In this document: positions 1-11,440 of the stretch, piece after piece | How the letters are laid out: each line of letters begins with the position of its first letter | How positions within the stretch are numbered: the first letter of the stretch is position 1 | DNA from: Macrolepiota albuminosa | Taxonomy: Eukaryota > Basidiomycota > Agaricomycetes > Agaricales > Agaricaceae | Direction: 5' to 3' | DNA: 64,000 nucleotides | Assembly: GCA_027475525.1 (NCBI GenBank) | Contig: JAMWFC010000079.1 | Location: 409,530-473,529 of the forward strand | Notes under the pieces: generated by a model | Told to the model about the DNA's origin: nothing | The model's database searches: none | The model's input: only the letters and a program-made list of their open reading frames with translations | Translations under genes and position numbers: made by a program

Positions 1-2154
1 AGTACGACACCATCGCACAGCGCAAGGACAAAAGCCTCGTCATGCGAGATGGAAACGCTGTCTGCTTGGATTGGCAGAGAGAGAAAGGGTGTGCAGCAAA
101 AAGTCACGACAGCAAGCACGTTTGCTCAGGGTGTGGGAGTGCCGAGCACGGAGCACAGAGCTGTCCTCGCACAGAGGGGCCTTAAGGCCTGCACTCCATA
201 CAACCCGGAAGCATGGGTCAGGCACCTACAAAAAGCGGGGCTCCTGCACAAATATGGCGACGTGGCAGAGGGACTGCGAGACGGATTTGTCCTGGGATTC
301 CCAGAGATTGGGTCGACCAGTACACCACCAAACACAGCTTCCGTGCAAGAGCACAAAGACGAATTTGATGAGATCGTGTGCAAAGAGATACAAAAGGGTC
401 GATATGTGGGACCAATGGGGAGGAAAGAAATTGAAGGAATACTTGGACCATTCCAATCCTCCCCGTTTTCCATCATTCCCAAGGCAGGGAAAGCAGGAAG
501 GTTCAGGATCATTCAAAACTTATCATTCTCATCAACGACCTACGTCAATCAGTCCATCAACTCACACATCGATCCGGACAATTTCCCATGCACATGGGGA
601 ACGTTCACGGCGGTTGCACAGCTGGTCGTAACGCTCCCTCCAGGGTCGCAGGCAGCGGTGCGGGATGTGGCAGAAGCATATAGAACAATCCCATTGCACA
701 GGTCGCAATGGCCCGCGGTGGTGGTCAGAACGGGAGATGACCAGTACTGTGTGGACACATGCCTTTGTTTTGGGGCAACTCCATCGTCAGGAGGCTATGG
801 ACGCGTGGCAGACGCAGCGCTTGATATCATGCGCCACCGGGGCATCGGACCGGCAACACGGTGGGTCGATGACCACCTCTTCATATGGATCAGGAGAGAG
901 CATGTTGGGCTTTACAATAGGAGGAGACAGGAATGGAGAGCAGACATCGAGAAGAGGGGCGAGATCCGGGAAGGAGGGAGGCTATGGTACGGAGGAAAAG
1001 TTTATGATGATGGCACCGTACAAGAGTTTACAGAAGATTGCCGGTTCGACATCGGAATTTTGGCAGGCACTCAGATGGAGTTCCCCGAAGATCAAGAGTT
1101 CTCTTACAACCTCACGCACATTGACCAAATATCGGAGGAATTGGGAATTCCATGGGAAGCTTCCAAGGACAGACCCTTCAGCTCGAAAAACACATACATT
1201 GGCTTGGAGTGGAATTTGGCGGAGCAGTCGGTTGCGCTGTCAGAGGAGAAGGTGGAAAAGTACCTACAAACTATTGCAGAGTGGAGGAAAAAGGACACCT
1301 TTTGCCTCCGAGATGTTCAGAAGCTACATGGCAAGCTCCTGCATGCCTCCTTGGTACACCCTGATGGCAGGGCTTATCTCACAGCCCTTGAGGCAATGCT
1401 CCCAGGTGCCATTGATAGTCCGTTCGCTTTACGACATCAGACGAGAGGAGTACTACAGGACCTTGATTGGTGGGAGGTCAAGCTACGGTCTCGGAAGCGA
1501 AGAGCAGTCCCAAGTCCAGTCGAACTACATGACTTCGGAGCCTTCTCGGATGCAAGCTCAGGCGTCGGCGTCGCCATCGTACTCGGAGACCACTGGAGAG
1601 CTTGGAGGCTGCTACCCGGTTGGCAGACCAGAGGAGGAAAGCGAGATATCCAATGGGCAGAGGCCATTGGGTTCGAACTCCTGGTACGAGCAACAGTGGC
1701 GGCAACAGAGGAAGGAACGTCTGTCAAGCTGTATGGAGACAACCGAGGAGTCGTGGAAGGATGGTGGAATGGAAGGAGCCGCAACAAAGCCGTCAATGCG
1801 GTTTTTCGCAGAGTCCATGAGTTTCTGGGGCGAGAGGGGCGAGCGGGAAGTGTCTACACAGCGTACGTTCCGAGCGCATACAACCCCGCAGATCAAACGT
1901 CAAGGGGGATTTATCCCCCGAGGTCAAAGCTCCTTCCTCCAATCTCCCTGCAGGGAATCGACGAGGACCTCCTTGTTGATGCGACAGAGGATTTCACTCC
2001 CACCGAGATTCGGGCTCTACGGGAGGGTAAGCGCGACGAGCCCAGAGCGAGACCCTCAAGGCAAGAGTCAAGGGAGCGAGCAGCAAGACGAAGGTTCAAC
2101 GACAGAGCATTTCACGAGACAAGACCGCGGCTCTTTGGTGACTGGGATGTCTGA
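1..2154 (+). CDS. Reverse transcriptase/RNase H of DIRS-like element (5' truncated by window)
   Basis: The frame is open from base 1 and the first Met is at 49, giving 701 aa from that Met. RT motifs are clear: a PFSIIPKAGKAGRFRIIQ region (about residues 140-157), a DVAEAYRTIPL palm motif, and WVDD at about residues 272-275 as the catalytic aspartates. An RNase H domain follows from about residue 495 (FGAFSDASSG, later LYGDNRGVVEGWW and an NPADQTSRG tail). It would copy the element RNA into DNA. The frame ends with TGA at 2152-2154, eight bases into the following recombinase ORF. The true start is probably upstream of the window. No integrase or aspartic protease is seen here, which fits DIRS elements. 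Confidence 0.88.
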   Translation, partial: STTPSHSARTKASSCEMETLSAWIGRERKGVQQKVTTASTFAQGVGVPSTEHRAVLAQRGLKACTPYNPEAWVRHLQKAGLLHKYGDVAEGLRDGFVLGFPEIGSTSTPPNTASVQEHKDEFDEIVCKEIQKGRYVGPMGRKEIEGILGPFQSSPFSIIPKAGKAGRFRIIQNLSFSSTTYVNQSINSHIDPDNFPCTWGTFTAVAQLVVTLPPGSQAAVRDVAEAYRTIPLHRSQWPAVVVRTGDDQYCVDTCLCFGATPSSGGYGRVADAALDIMRHRGIGPATRWVDDHLFIWIRREHVGLYNRRRQEWRADIEKRGEIREGGRLWYGGKVYDDGTVQEFTEDCRFDIGILAGTQMEFPEDQEFSYNLTHIDQISEELGIPWEASKDRPFSSKNTYIGLEWNLAEQSVALSEEKVEKYLQTIAEWRKKDTFCLRDVQKLHGKLLHASLVHPDGRAYLTALEAMLPGAIDSPFALRHQTRGVLQDLDWWEVKLRSRKRRAVPSPVELHDFGAFSDASSGVGVAIVLGDHWRAWRLLPGWQTRGGKRDIQWAEAIGFELLVRATVAATEEGTSVKLYGDNRGVVEGWWNGRSRNKAVNAVFRRVHEFLGREGRAGSVYTAYVPSAYNPADQTSRGIYPPRSKLLPPISLQGIDEDLLVDATEDFTPTEIRALREGKRDEPRARPSRQESRERAARRRFNDRAFHETRPRLFGDWDV

Positions 2155-3340
2155 GGCAAAGTCACGCTTTGGAGCACCGCTTCCTGCAGCCACATCGGGG
2201 GGACGCCCGAGACCATACAAGCCGGGACTAATGCCAGTCGCATCACACCGGCGACCCCATTGTCTCGCAAAAGATAGGCTGGTCCTATGGACTCCGACCA
2301 CGAGCAGACAGAGCGATGGGGGACTGGCAGTGACAGTAAGAGACCTCGAGAGGGTACTGACAGTGATGTCAGCCTCGTTGTCGGAGAGTACAAGGGGGAC
2401 GTATGGAGCTGGACTTCTCACGTTCCACGTCTTCTGTGATGCGCGAGGGGTGGCAGAGGAAGACAGATGTCCGGCCCACCCCTCCCTGATATTGACCTTC
2501 ATCGCGGCGTGCGCCGGGACCTACTCGGGAGCAGCCCTGGCAAACTACGTCTTCGGCATCCAAGCGTGGCACTTGCTGCACGGCGTGCCATGGACGGCGA
2601 CGAGTGTGGAGATCCAGGCAGCGTTGGACGGAGCAACAAGGTTAGCGCCGCCAGAATCCAAGAGGCCAAAAAGAGATCCATTCACAGTGGAGATTATAGA
2701 AAAGCTGTGCGGAGGACTGAAGACTGACGAACCACTTGATGCAGCAGTCAATGCATGCCTAAAAGTAGCTTTCTTCGGCATGGCAAGGATAGGAGAGCTG
2801 GTACTACCAAACCAGAAGGCGTTCAACCCGACGAAGCACGTGAAGAGAAGTGATGTCACGGAAGGGGAGGATCGAGGAGGGAACAAGGTGACAGTAGTGT
2901 TTATACCCTGGACGAAGATGGCGCCAGAAGGAGAGGACATATACTTCGCAAGACAAAGCGGCTCCATCGACCCATCGGAAGCTCTGCAAAACCACCTGCG
3001 AGTGAATAATCTGTCCGGTGACAAGCACCTTTTCGCGTACAGGACCAGAGGTGGCAGCAAGCCACTCACGAGAACGACGTTCTCAAAAAGGCTAAACGAG
3101 ATAGCCAAAGGTTTGGACATTCAACACTTAAGGTTCCACGGGATTCGGATTGGTTCCGTGTTGGAGTACCTATTGCGGGGGATACCGTTAGAAGTCGTGA
3201 AGGTAATGGGGCGCTGGAGTAGTGACGCCTTCGCGCTGTACCTAAGGAAACATGCGGTGGTGCTAGCCAGATACGTGCAGGACCCAAGAACGATGGAGGA
3301 GATATCAAGGATAACGGTCACCTTGCCTCCCGTTCGCTGA
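2147..3340 (+). CDS. Tyrosine recombinase of DIRS-like element
   Basis: 397 aa if started at the ATG at 2147, whose ATGTCTGA overlaps the stop of the RT/RNase H frame. The N-terminal half resembles a core-binding domain (STRGTYGAGLLTFHVFC). The catalytic half shows the expected residues: first Arg in GMARIGEL (about residue 214), HGIR (His about 331, Arg about 334) and the nucleophile Tyr in ALYLRKH (about 365). It would insert circular cDNA by site-specific recombination. The same frame is open back to 665, but that part is antagonistic to the RT frame and has no recognisable protein, so I start at 2147. The overlap suggests stop/restart translation. Confidence 0.87.
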   Translation: MSEAKSRFGAPLPAATSGGRPRPYKPGLMPVASHRRPHCLAKDRLVLWTPTTSRQSDGGLAVTVRDLERVLTVMSASLSESTRGTYGAGLLTFHVFCDARGVAEEDRCPAHPSLILTFIAACAGTYSGAALANYVFGIQAWHLLHGVPWTATSVEIQAALDGATRLAPPESKRPKRDPFTVEIIEKLCGGLKTDEPLDAAVNACLKVAFFGMARIGELVLPNQKAFNPTKHVKRSDVTEGEDRGGNKVTVVFIPWTKMAPEGEDIYFARQSGSIDPSEALQNHLRVNNLSGDKHLFAYRTRGGSKPLTRTTFSKRLNEIAKGLDIQHLRFHGIRIGSVLEYLLRGIPLEVVKVMGRWSSDAFALYLRKHAVVLARYVQDPRTMEEISRITVTLPPVR

Positions 3341-3500
3341 GGTGAGCACCACTCCTGACTCGTGGGGGTCCGCGCTTCGCTTGACGCGTCGCGGGCTCCT
3401 AACCAAATGGGAATCGAAACTCACGCGGACCACCTACAGACACGAGTCGGAAATTCGAGCCAAGGGTCCTAGCGGACCCTTCCCCCAAAATACTGTTATT

Positions 3501-4003
3501 ATAGTAGTAAAGAACTAGTGACAAAATCGTACGGTCGAGATAGAATAGAAAAACGAGACACAGGTTTCGAGGTTTTTGGATGTACGCACCTCGAGCGTTG
3601 GAACACATAGACAATACAATGGTATGTAGTGAGATTGGTTTAAGCATGTGGATAAATTGTTACGTAATCAACCCCCATCGGAACCAGAGTCCTTACTTAC
3701 CAAAGGTATTGGCGACGTTTCATTCTTTTCAGTATCAAGGAAAGGCGACGGAGCACGCTTGTAAGGTAAAACAGTTGGCCTTTGTGAAAGGTGCCCACGG
3801 ACAATACATTGCAGCTCGTTTGGAAAGGATAGACCCTTCGACATACCCTTGTTTAGTCTGATCTGTAGAGTGCCTCCAACGCACATGTTGTGGACTAGAT
3901 GGTGCCGATAGGTGAAAAGAGAACTAAAGAGTGATAGTTGGCAACCGAAGTCTACTCGAGAAACCATATCACAAAGACAAGAGGAATTTGGCGACAAAAC
4001 CTT
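3501..4003. other. Intergenic, nothing recognised
   Basis: Between the DIRS tail and the lyase gene. Short open frames on both strands show no family signature and no convincing splice pattern. Confidence 0.5.
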
Positions 4004-7000
4004 TTACATGCATAAGAAACGTCTCCAGCTCCTTTTCTCCTTTCCTGCCTTTATCGAACTGCCCCAATTTCCTGCGTCACAATCTTTCTCGGAAAGCTTC
4101 GAGCCATGAATAGTGGACCCATCCCAATTTTCCGAGATACGCGCAAAGTCGTTGGGAGAGAGTTCAGGCGCAATAGCCATCACAGCATATTCGCTCAGTG
4201 AAAGCGACCCAGCGTCATTGGTGTCAATATTGGCGATCTTCAGAATGAAACTTGTCAATATACCGAAAGCTGTCCTCAAGGTTAACCATTACTTCATTGA
4301 TTGGGTTCAAAACGTCGGTGCCTCCAACTTGAGTTACAGGTGGCCAGACACCAACAGTATTGGCGTTGATGATATCCCAAGCGGCCTGCTTCAGTGTCGT
4401 GTCATTTAACCGCTCACCTGAAGTCGCAATAAGGTATAGTATCGTTACAATCAAAAGTACACACCTGCGTAACATTGAAGCTTGGCGTATAGCTGAAAAC
4501 GGTATGTGTGTGTGTGACTGAGTGAGATTGTCGATAACGATGGCAATGAAACCTCACCTGATCGAAACCTCCGCTGTTGAAGCTGATACCATATCGTGCC
4601 ATTTTACTGTGCATCGCAGATTGAGTAATTGAAATTGGACCCCTTGCGACAGAAGTGATGCTTACTCCGCATTCGAGGCGTTGTAAAGTCTACAGAAGTC
4701 CAGCCAGGCAGCATCAAAGGCTGGTTCATCAGTGATGATGTCCATGAGCTCCATAAGAAACTCGCCGCCTCCAAAGAGCATCGTTAAGTGATATCTGAGT
4801 ACCCTTACATTAAGAACAGTAGTGTTGACGTCAGAGGAGATACGCACGAGCCTGTGCCTGGGCTTCCTTCGTCAACGAGATGGGCAGTGTCTGCATTCCA
4901 ACCGACGGCAGCCCCATTCCCAGTGAAGAAACCAAATTTAAAACCTCCGATGTCGGTCTACACATTCAACGCGATGAGGGAGTCTGAATCAAACAAGTCT
5001 TACCATGCCAATTTTGATGCGATCCCTCCACTTGGTGTCGTTCTGTGTTTCTAGAGTAAGTTAGTTACGTAGACAAAGCGAGGACAACGCACTGTACGTT
5101 CCCATTTTGTAAACCAATTACCGGCTAGTGTAGTCCAGTCGGGTCCAATACGAAGACGTCCAGGACCGGCTGGGTCAGGTGGAGGCAGAACCTTCCTAAG
5201 AGGATCCCAAACCATAATGGTTTGATCTGCCGCAAGAGTATAGTCCATCAGATCACCCATGAGTTCGTCAGCTGACAAAAAGTAAGAAGTCTAGTTATAC
5301 CAAGAAACGATAATGTAACGTACTAGTTAGGTAGTAATATGGTCTTCTCAAAGTGCTACCCGCTACACGAGCCTCTTTTGCACCATCTCCCCAATGAGAG
5401 GCATTATGTCGATTTCCGATGCCAGCATATGGGCCAGTGTGGTTTGAGTCGACTTCAGCAAGGTGACGTGTCAGTGCATGGGCAATGCGATAGAGATCCG
5501 CGCGTCCAGTACGGAGGAAAGACATCCAGAGCCAAAGATCAGTTCCTGGAATACAATCAATTGTCAGCTCGATGACCTTGAAATGTATCATCCTGAGCTA
5601 ACCGAGTTCACCGTTGTCCCAAGCAAAGCCGCCAACATCATACCTCCAGCAATGGCGAGTTTGGTCATAGGTATGCATTACATCTCCGTAGTTCCAAAAC
5701 CCGTAGAACTTCCTCTGTTCTATCTCCTAGAGAAGGACATTCTTTCGTAAAATGCCTTCAGATGATGAGCCACCAGTCACGAACCGCTACGTAGAAGTCC
5801 AGGAGGTCACTCTTGCGTTTCTCGATGGTGGCCAATCCACTTCGAGACGTATCAGGAACATTCCTAAAGGGATCCTATGGATATATGAGACAATAAGGCA
5901 TAAACACAGACCAGCGTCCTCCGAACAACTTGTGTTCTGCGTAGAATGACGGACTAGCAACTATCTGAGGAACCTTGGTCTACAGAAGAGTTTATGATAC
6001 GAAGTCTTATCGAAAATAGGCAGCCATACGTGTATGTCAGACAGTTGGGCTAACACAGTCCGAGACGGTGTAGCGGGGAAGAGTTGTAGAACCGCTTCGT
6101 AAGAACGTCCGACACCTGTTGGGTCAGGGTTGGGGTCGCCAACATCTTCATACGCAAGGTCCAACTACGTTAGTACTAGTAGTCAGCCATCGATCAACTA
6201 TATCTAAGTAGACATACTCCATGGGCTACAGTATCATAATGACGCATATCCATGGCTGGAGCCTGAGGATTTGATTGAGTCCCACCATCGAAGCGAAAGA
6301 CAGTAGTAATACACACTCGTGGACTATACGCCCAGAGAGTAACCGTCGCTGTGCTAGTGGTCGCACCTCGTATGTCTAAACCTCTAGGAGCGCCTTGCCA
6401 GAAATCTATTCACAGAGTTTAGGTCAACGATGTCCACGAGGTGCAGTGGAACAAGAGACCTTGAAGACCAAACACAACGCTCCCGGCAGTTGCACCTCCC
6501 ACGCATCCCAAGCCAGAAGCACGTGTACCAAATCCAGCATAAGGAATGAACGAAGCGGCTCTACCCGCATTTGTTCTCTTTGAAATTGTATAGTGTTCCG
6601 ACGAAAGTTGATCCAGGGTGAAGTCGGACCATAGGGCAAGTTCACTGACAAAAGGCGTGATTGACGTGGGCCAGGTGGACGGGTCGGAAGTTGGGGTGCC
6701 CTCGAACTGCGGAGTTAGTACAGCAGCCGTAGCGTCACGCCTGAGCCCCGACATGACTAGAACAGGCTCTCCCCAGATTCCTCCATCTGCACTTACAAAA
6801 CGGATGTGCCTGTTGTAAGGTTCATCGGAAAGAGGACTAGAAAAGCGTAAGCCCTCAAAAAATTAGTATATCAGTACAGGGAACAAGAATAAACAAGGAG
6901 GCAATATTCACCATGCCCTTGATGAAATCCTTCGTCTGGTCTGCATCGTAGATAAAGAAATGAACCATTCTCAAAGTTGTGGCACCAGCCGCAACATAAA

Positions 7001-7769
7001 ACCTGATCGTCCATGGTAGAAAGGGGGAGTGTCCTTGGGTGTATTTTCCGGTAATCTTAAATGCTCGTGATTTAGTCATCGCTTATGGGATCATCGAGAC
7101 CTATACCTTGATAACAGCACGGACAGGCCCACTTTGTTCGACTGCGACACTCTCAGTGCTTCCGGTTGTCTCTTTCACTGTAGGTCGTGAACCTGTGAGC
7201 TCAGGTTCATCGGGAGCATTCTGAACGTGTACAATGAGGATTCCATTGGAGACTTGAGTTTTTCCAGAGAGGGAAATGGAATTGATTAAGATGTTGCCTG
7301 ACTTATTGAACACGGCTGAAAAGGGCACGGACCTCAAATCAAGGAGGCCAAGACTGCGAACTGAATACTAACCTGAGAGCTTTCCTGTTGTCACAGTGAT
7401 GGTGTCATCGCTGTCAACTACGGAGACGGGTGAAGAAGGTTCCGCAGGTGTGCTGGTTTGTAATGTCAGAGAGTCTGCAAGTCCGCCGTCCGCCGGAAGA
7501 GTGTGACCAGTCCACTTTAGGCTACCGTCTGGCCAACTAAAAAGGATTTGAATCACGCTGTGACATTTTTTTTTTTGAAAACTACTCACTAGGCTAAAGG
7601 CCACGTCTGAACTGGCACTGGTTGTCCGCCAGCAGTCAGACTAATTGGTGTGGTTTTGTCTATTTCACCCTGGTTCCATGGTACGCCAAACGATGTTCCA
7701 GTAGGTGTAGAGACCGGTGCTTTACCATCAAGCCATTTCAAGTCTACCGGATTAACCATCTCAACACTG
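4004..7769 (-). CDS. PcRGLX/YetA-like polysaccharide lyase (exo-rhamnogalacturonan lyase family), multi-exon
   Basis: A spliced minus-strand gene of about 13-14 exons. Recognisable blocks in order: GTSFGVPWNQGEI and PVQTWPLA (about 7610-7745), WPDGSLKWTGHTLPA (about 7490-7560), a beta-domain segment GKYTQGHSPFLPWTIRFYV (about 6980-7050), KRTNAGRAASFIPYAG (about 6530-6590), FWQGAPRGLDIRGA (about 6365-6410), RKFYGFWNYGDVMHTYD (about 5660-5710), RHLAEVDSNHTGPYAG and RHNASHWGDG (about 5380-5470), then a helical C-terminal domain (LTMLFGGGEFLMELMD). These match the PcRGLX/YetA family; the characterised fungal member PcRGLX releases disaccharide from rhamnogalacturonan I. A 55-nt intron fits 4238-4292. 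The first recognisable exon starts after a pyrimidine-rich acceptor near 7770; the signal-peptide exon probably lies in 7770-8030 but I could not fix it. Exact substrate is inference. Confidence 0.75.
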
Positions 7770-8108
7770 GGTGGGAGAAGACAATTACGAGGGACGTCCA
7801 GTTAAATACGATTGAAATTTTCTCATTGTTGCCAAAGATGGTGGCCTGATCCCACAGAGGCTCATGAGGAAACCGAGATATAGCATGGGAGGCGCGCGTG
7901 GTCACTACTTCGGCACTCATGTGATGCGCCATTCGCATCGACAGAGTCCATATAGCTCCCATCACCAGAGGGACTTGTACATAGCATTCCGACATAAATA
8001 CTTTTAACGGAAGGCAGCATATGTCGACTTCGCACAGAGCCCAGCCAGTGCCAGTCAGGGTTTATAACTTAGGCTTTTGAAAAGAGCAAACGATGAAAGA
8101 CAGCGTGA
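7770..8108. promoter_or_regulatory. Divergent promoter region, with probable first exon of the lyase
   Basis: Separates the minus-strand lyase from the plus-strand Atg27-like gene. It probably contains the lyase signal-peptide exon (minus-strand Met codons near 7995 and 8015), which leaves only about 100 bp as shared promoter. No motif was assigned. Confidence 0.4.
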
Positions 8109-9614
8109 ATGAAGTTAAACATTGTGGCAGTGCTAACCTGCGTTCACGTGAGAACCCTCTGGTTCGACTACAATACGCGATACCCATTGTTGCAGTCTAC
8201 GACTGGTAATGTCCTTCAATCCATATTATTATATCATGCCGAGTGCCCCATCAAGCAGTATAAACTCTCCAGAGTCCAGGTGACGAGTGCCAAGCCACCT
8301 TCTATGCCCGCCCGGTCCGTACCCGCTTGAGCTCCGGATAAGGTTGCGAAGAAAATGTCGACCGTTGGTGATAATATATGATTCTTTTGATGTCCTTGTG
8401 AAGGACCGAGCAGATGGAGTGTACCTTTGCCATCGATCACTACCATTTCAACCTCTGCCCACTTTTTGATAGTAAGCTTGATGCTTTTGACATTATCATA
8501 GAGGAAGACACTCCTCCGACACGCACGAAACATGTCTACTCAGTCAACTTCAGCGGGCCGTTGAAAATGGATGGTACCTTGCCGGCAGAGCTACAGGTGA
8601 CGACTTTGGGAATCACCTACTATGCATCCTGACATGTTCTTCACTACTTTCAGTGTCCTGAAGGGACACGAATCTGTCTAATTAGTGAGCAGAGCGACGA
8701 TTCCAGCAGACTGAATTCGTGAGGCTGACTTTGATATGTAAAATATAGTTATCAATACACGAACAAATCATCCCTCTGAGCCTTCCCGCATACTTCAAGT
8801 CATACCTGTTGCAGGCGAGGATCTCCTCCCAAAAGCCAAGATAGGAGCAAGAGAAGAAGGCTCTGAACACAGTGAGTGCATAAATTTTAGTACTCAAAGT
8901 GGATGTCTCAATCGATATTTTATAAATATTGAGTGCCTTTGCAACTGACGCTTCACGGCGGGCATTACAAGCACCTGCGCCAGAAGGCAACATTCTTCTT
9001 TCATTGTGACGAAAAAACACCAGAGGTACGACTGTCAAGGAGCAGCTTAGTCAATCACAACTCAACTCCGAATCGCCACCAGCCCAGCCAGCCTATATAT
9101 GAGTGGAAATTCAACGGGACTCACGCTTTTTCATGGAGATCTAGACATGCATGTCACAAACTTCTCAGCAAGCCACAGCCACAGCCATTACCAGACCAAG
9201 ACCCACCCCAGGTGCCTCCAAGAGATCCTGATTCCGAGGTAGATGACGATCGAGAATACTATCCGTCATCATGGTTTCATTTCATGTTTACACTCTTTTG
9301 GATCGTCATGTAAGTGACTATCCCTCCTCCTTCCAGAGCTCATCTTGTCTAGAATTTTGTTCCTCGTACGTCTTTTGTGGTTGCAAGTCCACCGAAGATA
9401 TAACCGCGGTCGTAGGTCATATATATCCATGGGTCAACCGAGGTCGCCGTTTCCATCAACACGGCTGCTGTCGCGGCTATTCTTGTACAGGGAAGCCAAA
9501 AGGTCAAGTGGGGTTGAAACACACCACAGGGCATCTCCTGACTCCGAGGAAGAAGTGTCCCTCACACCACAATCGATTGCGTCTTCAAAGGCCGGACAAT
9601 ATGGAGGCTTGTAA
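8109..9614 (+). CDS. Atg27/mannose-6-phosphate receptor-like type I membrane protein
   Basis: Spliced plus-strand gene. A candidate signal peptide starts at 8109 (MKLNIVAVLTC). Next comes CTFAIDHYHFNLCPLF (about 8427-8470), VNFSGPLKMDG, an intron ending just before the CPEGTRICLI block near 8652, IPVAGEDLLPKAK, LTLHGGHYKHLRQKATFFF (8935-9010), then NGTHAFSWRSRHAC (9113-9155). A Pro/Asp-rich linker leads to a single transmembrane helix split by an intron (FHFMFTLFWIV, then ILFLVRLLW) and a basic cytoplasmic tail ending QYGGL with stop at 9612-9614. Paired cysteines, the HGG motif and one C-terminal helix fit the Atg27/MRH family, which cycles between Golgi, vacuole and autophagosome sites. The first two introns are uncertain; the region 8149-8412 may hide another exon. 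Confidence 0.72.
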
Positions 9615-10384
9615 CGACGAGGAAAGCCAAGTATTGGAGTGAGAAGCACGTTCCTTCGAGTATAAAAAGAAGTGATAATCTTGTCTGTTATCTACGTCCA
9701 CAAAAGTCCTTGGCCTGTAAAACTGATGATTTATGGTTACGATGCATATATACTCTGTACCGTGCAAGACCATCTCATTCATTTGAGACTTAAAAACTCT
9801 CGTACTCGATGGAAGAACAACCGCGATCACTGCCGCAAGGAAGAACGCGTCATCAGCAAGAAAAACCTACATGGTATCATCTGACTGGAAAACTTGAAAG
9901 AGTGCCAGCTACTGTTTCAATCAGCGCAAACATTAGTTTGTACCTCAAGAGTGCTAAGCCATTGGATAATAGAAGACCGAGTTGCTATCAGTTCTGAACA
10001 GTAAGCCAAGATTTTCTGCAGACGAGAACCTGGGAGTAACTTGTGACAAGAATGAGGCACACCGCAAGCCTGTACTTCACGATCGTGAGGTGAAAAGTCC
10101 TCATGGCGGAATAGCAGCATCAGACAAGCCTCACGTTCTTTCTAGTCTTCTGACGATCTGATGAGCTGTTCGTGAAGCTGAGACATCCTAAGAATATGAC
10201 TTGAGAGACCCAAGAGGATTGTGTATCGTTCGAAACACTTTCAAAATATCAAGTATAACGAATGACGAGATGATAGTTATCATGTCTTCCATCGTAATGC
10301 GCATTGCTTCACTAGATACGACAGTAGAAGCTGCGACAGACAACAAGCACACAGGTGTTCTCAAGTACTTTCAAACGGATCAGC
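9615..10384. other. Intergenic between two converging genes
   Basis: Shared 3' region of the Atg27-like gene (+) and the PLC-like pseudogene (-). AT-rich with short open frames on both strands and no family signature. Confidence 0.5.
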
Positions 10385-11440
10385 CTAAACCCCATTCAGG
10401 CGATCTACCGCGGCACGTCCATCGCCAATGTTCACATAATCAAGAAGGACAGAATTTGGGACATGTCCTGCAGCGTACAGAACGCATCTATTCGCATGAG
10501 CCAAGATCCTTCCAGGATGTGAATGAGCAACTTCGATGCAGTCTTAAAATGAGAAGAAGCGCATGATGAACGCTGTTAGTCGGGGGTACATCAAGACGAT
10601 CAGTGATTAGGACACCTTTGCCTATCGAGATGATATTAATGTTAGCATACTGGCATGATCGCCAATAGAAAGAGAGCCGGTGACACGACCCACGCGGCAC
10701 GGAAAGTTCTCGTCTGTCGAGTTATAAGGATCTTCCCAGATCTGAGGTGACCATATCATCAATAGGCACAAGAAGTTCTTCATGAAGACATACCATATCG
10801 AACTCAGGCAGAATAAAGTCAACGATGTTTCCTGCACTTCCGTCTGCACCTTTGTCAACAAATACTCAAATATCAGCATCAATATCATGCACATCCACAA
10901 TCTATGGCCAAATATTACTGATACTAGGTATCAGGCCTGTTCGAGGTAACTTCCTAGTATAGCAGAAATGAAGGGATCCGTCCTTCCTAAAATCGACTGT
11001 CAGAAGTTTTGAAGAGAGAATAATTGAAAATAGTACATGTGCGCTTGGGGCTTGAAGCATCCTCGCGCCAGACGCCAGCTGTTCGCTGATATTGACCTCT
11101 TGAGTCCTAACAACTGATATCTCATGATCATCAACACCTTCAGTAAGACAAAGTGAGTCCTGACTCACATGCTAATAGGTTGGTGCTGTACGCAAAGGAG
11201 TCATGGGACCCTAGATATGTAACGTTTCCATATGAACGATCGCAAAGTTCGGCATAACCAGTATACAGTTTTGGACTATAGAAACAAAAACCCATGAGAC
11301 AATTAGTTGTATAGCCGTCCAATGTTTAAAATTTAGGCTGACCTTCGAGATTCTAGCCATGGTATGTATGGCCGAGCACTGCCTGCGCAAGAGGGGCTCG
11401 ATGATCTTGGCCAGAACGACAAAGTCGATCTCGTTACCAT
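10385..11440 (-). pseudogene. PLC-like phosphodiesterase (PI-PLC X-type TIM barrel), broken
   Basis: Homology to fungal secreted PLC-like phosphodiesterases is clear: GYAELCDRSYGNVTYLGSHDS (about 11200-11265), QEVNISEQLASGARML (about 11060-11110), DGSLHFCYT, GADGSAGNIVDFILPEFDM, WEDPYNSTDENFPCRV (about 10690-10735), GVLITDR and LLDYVNIGDGRAAVDRLNG before a TAG at 10385-10387. Two defects show. About 100 residues expected between the HFCYT and GADGSAG blocks are absent although the DNA between them is under 100 bp. Also, the frame shifts by one base near 10640, between GDHASM and NIISIGKGVLI. Possible first Met at 11440. The catalytic His of SHDS is retained, but the gene is unlikely to make a working barrel. 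Confidence 0.65.

Larger units (their letters stand above)
1..3500 (+). mobile_element. DIRS-like tyrosine-recombinase retrotransposon, 3' part
   Basis: Two adjacent frames encode reverse transcriptase/RNase H and then a tyrosine recombinase, the combination that defines DIRS-order elements, which integrate by recombination rather than with a DDE integrase. The RT frame is open to base 1, so the element begins upstream of the window. After the recombinase stop (3340) there is a GC-rich non-coding tail to about 3500 holding a short inverted repeat (agggtcc/ggaccct near 3464-3481) that could be part of a terminal or internal complementary repeat. The 3' border is a guess because the other terminus is not in the window. 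Both frames are free of stops, so this copy may be recently active. Confidence 0.85.

Noticed and set aside
665..2146. Long open frame upstream of the tyrosine recombinase in its own frame
   Set aside because: It overlaps the RT/RNase H frame, has no protein signature, and looks like a by-product of codon bias; only the part from 2147 is called.
3400..3500. Possible tRNA or structured RNA after the DIRS recombinase
   Set aside because: Has hairpins but no A/B box pair or cloverleaf; better explained as the element terminus.
8234..8533. Minus-strand 99-codon frame
   Set aside because: The plus strand carries Atg27-like exons here; the minus frame is a shadow.
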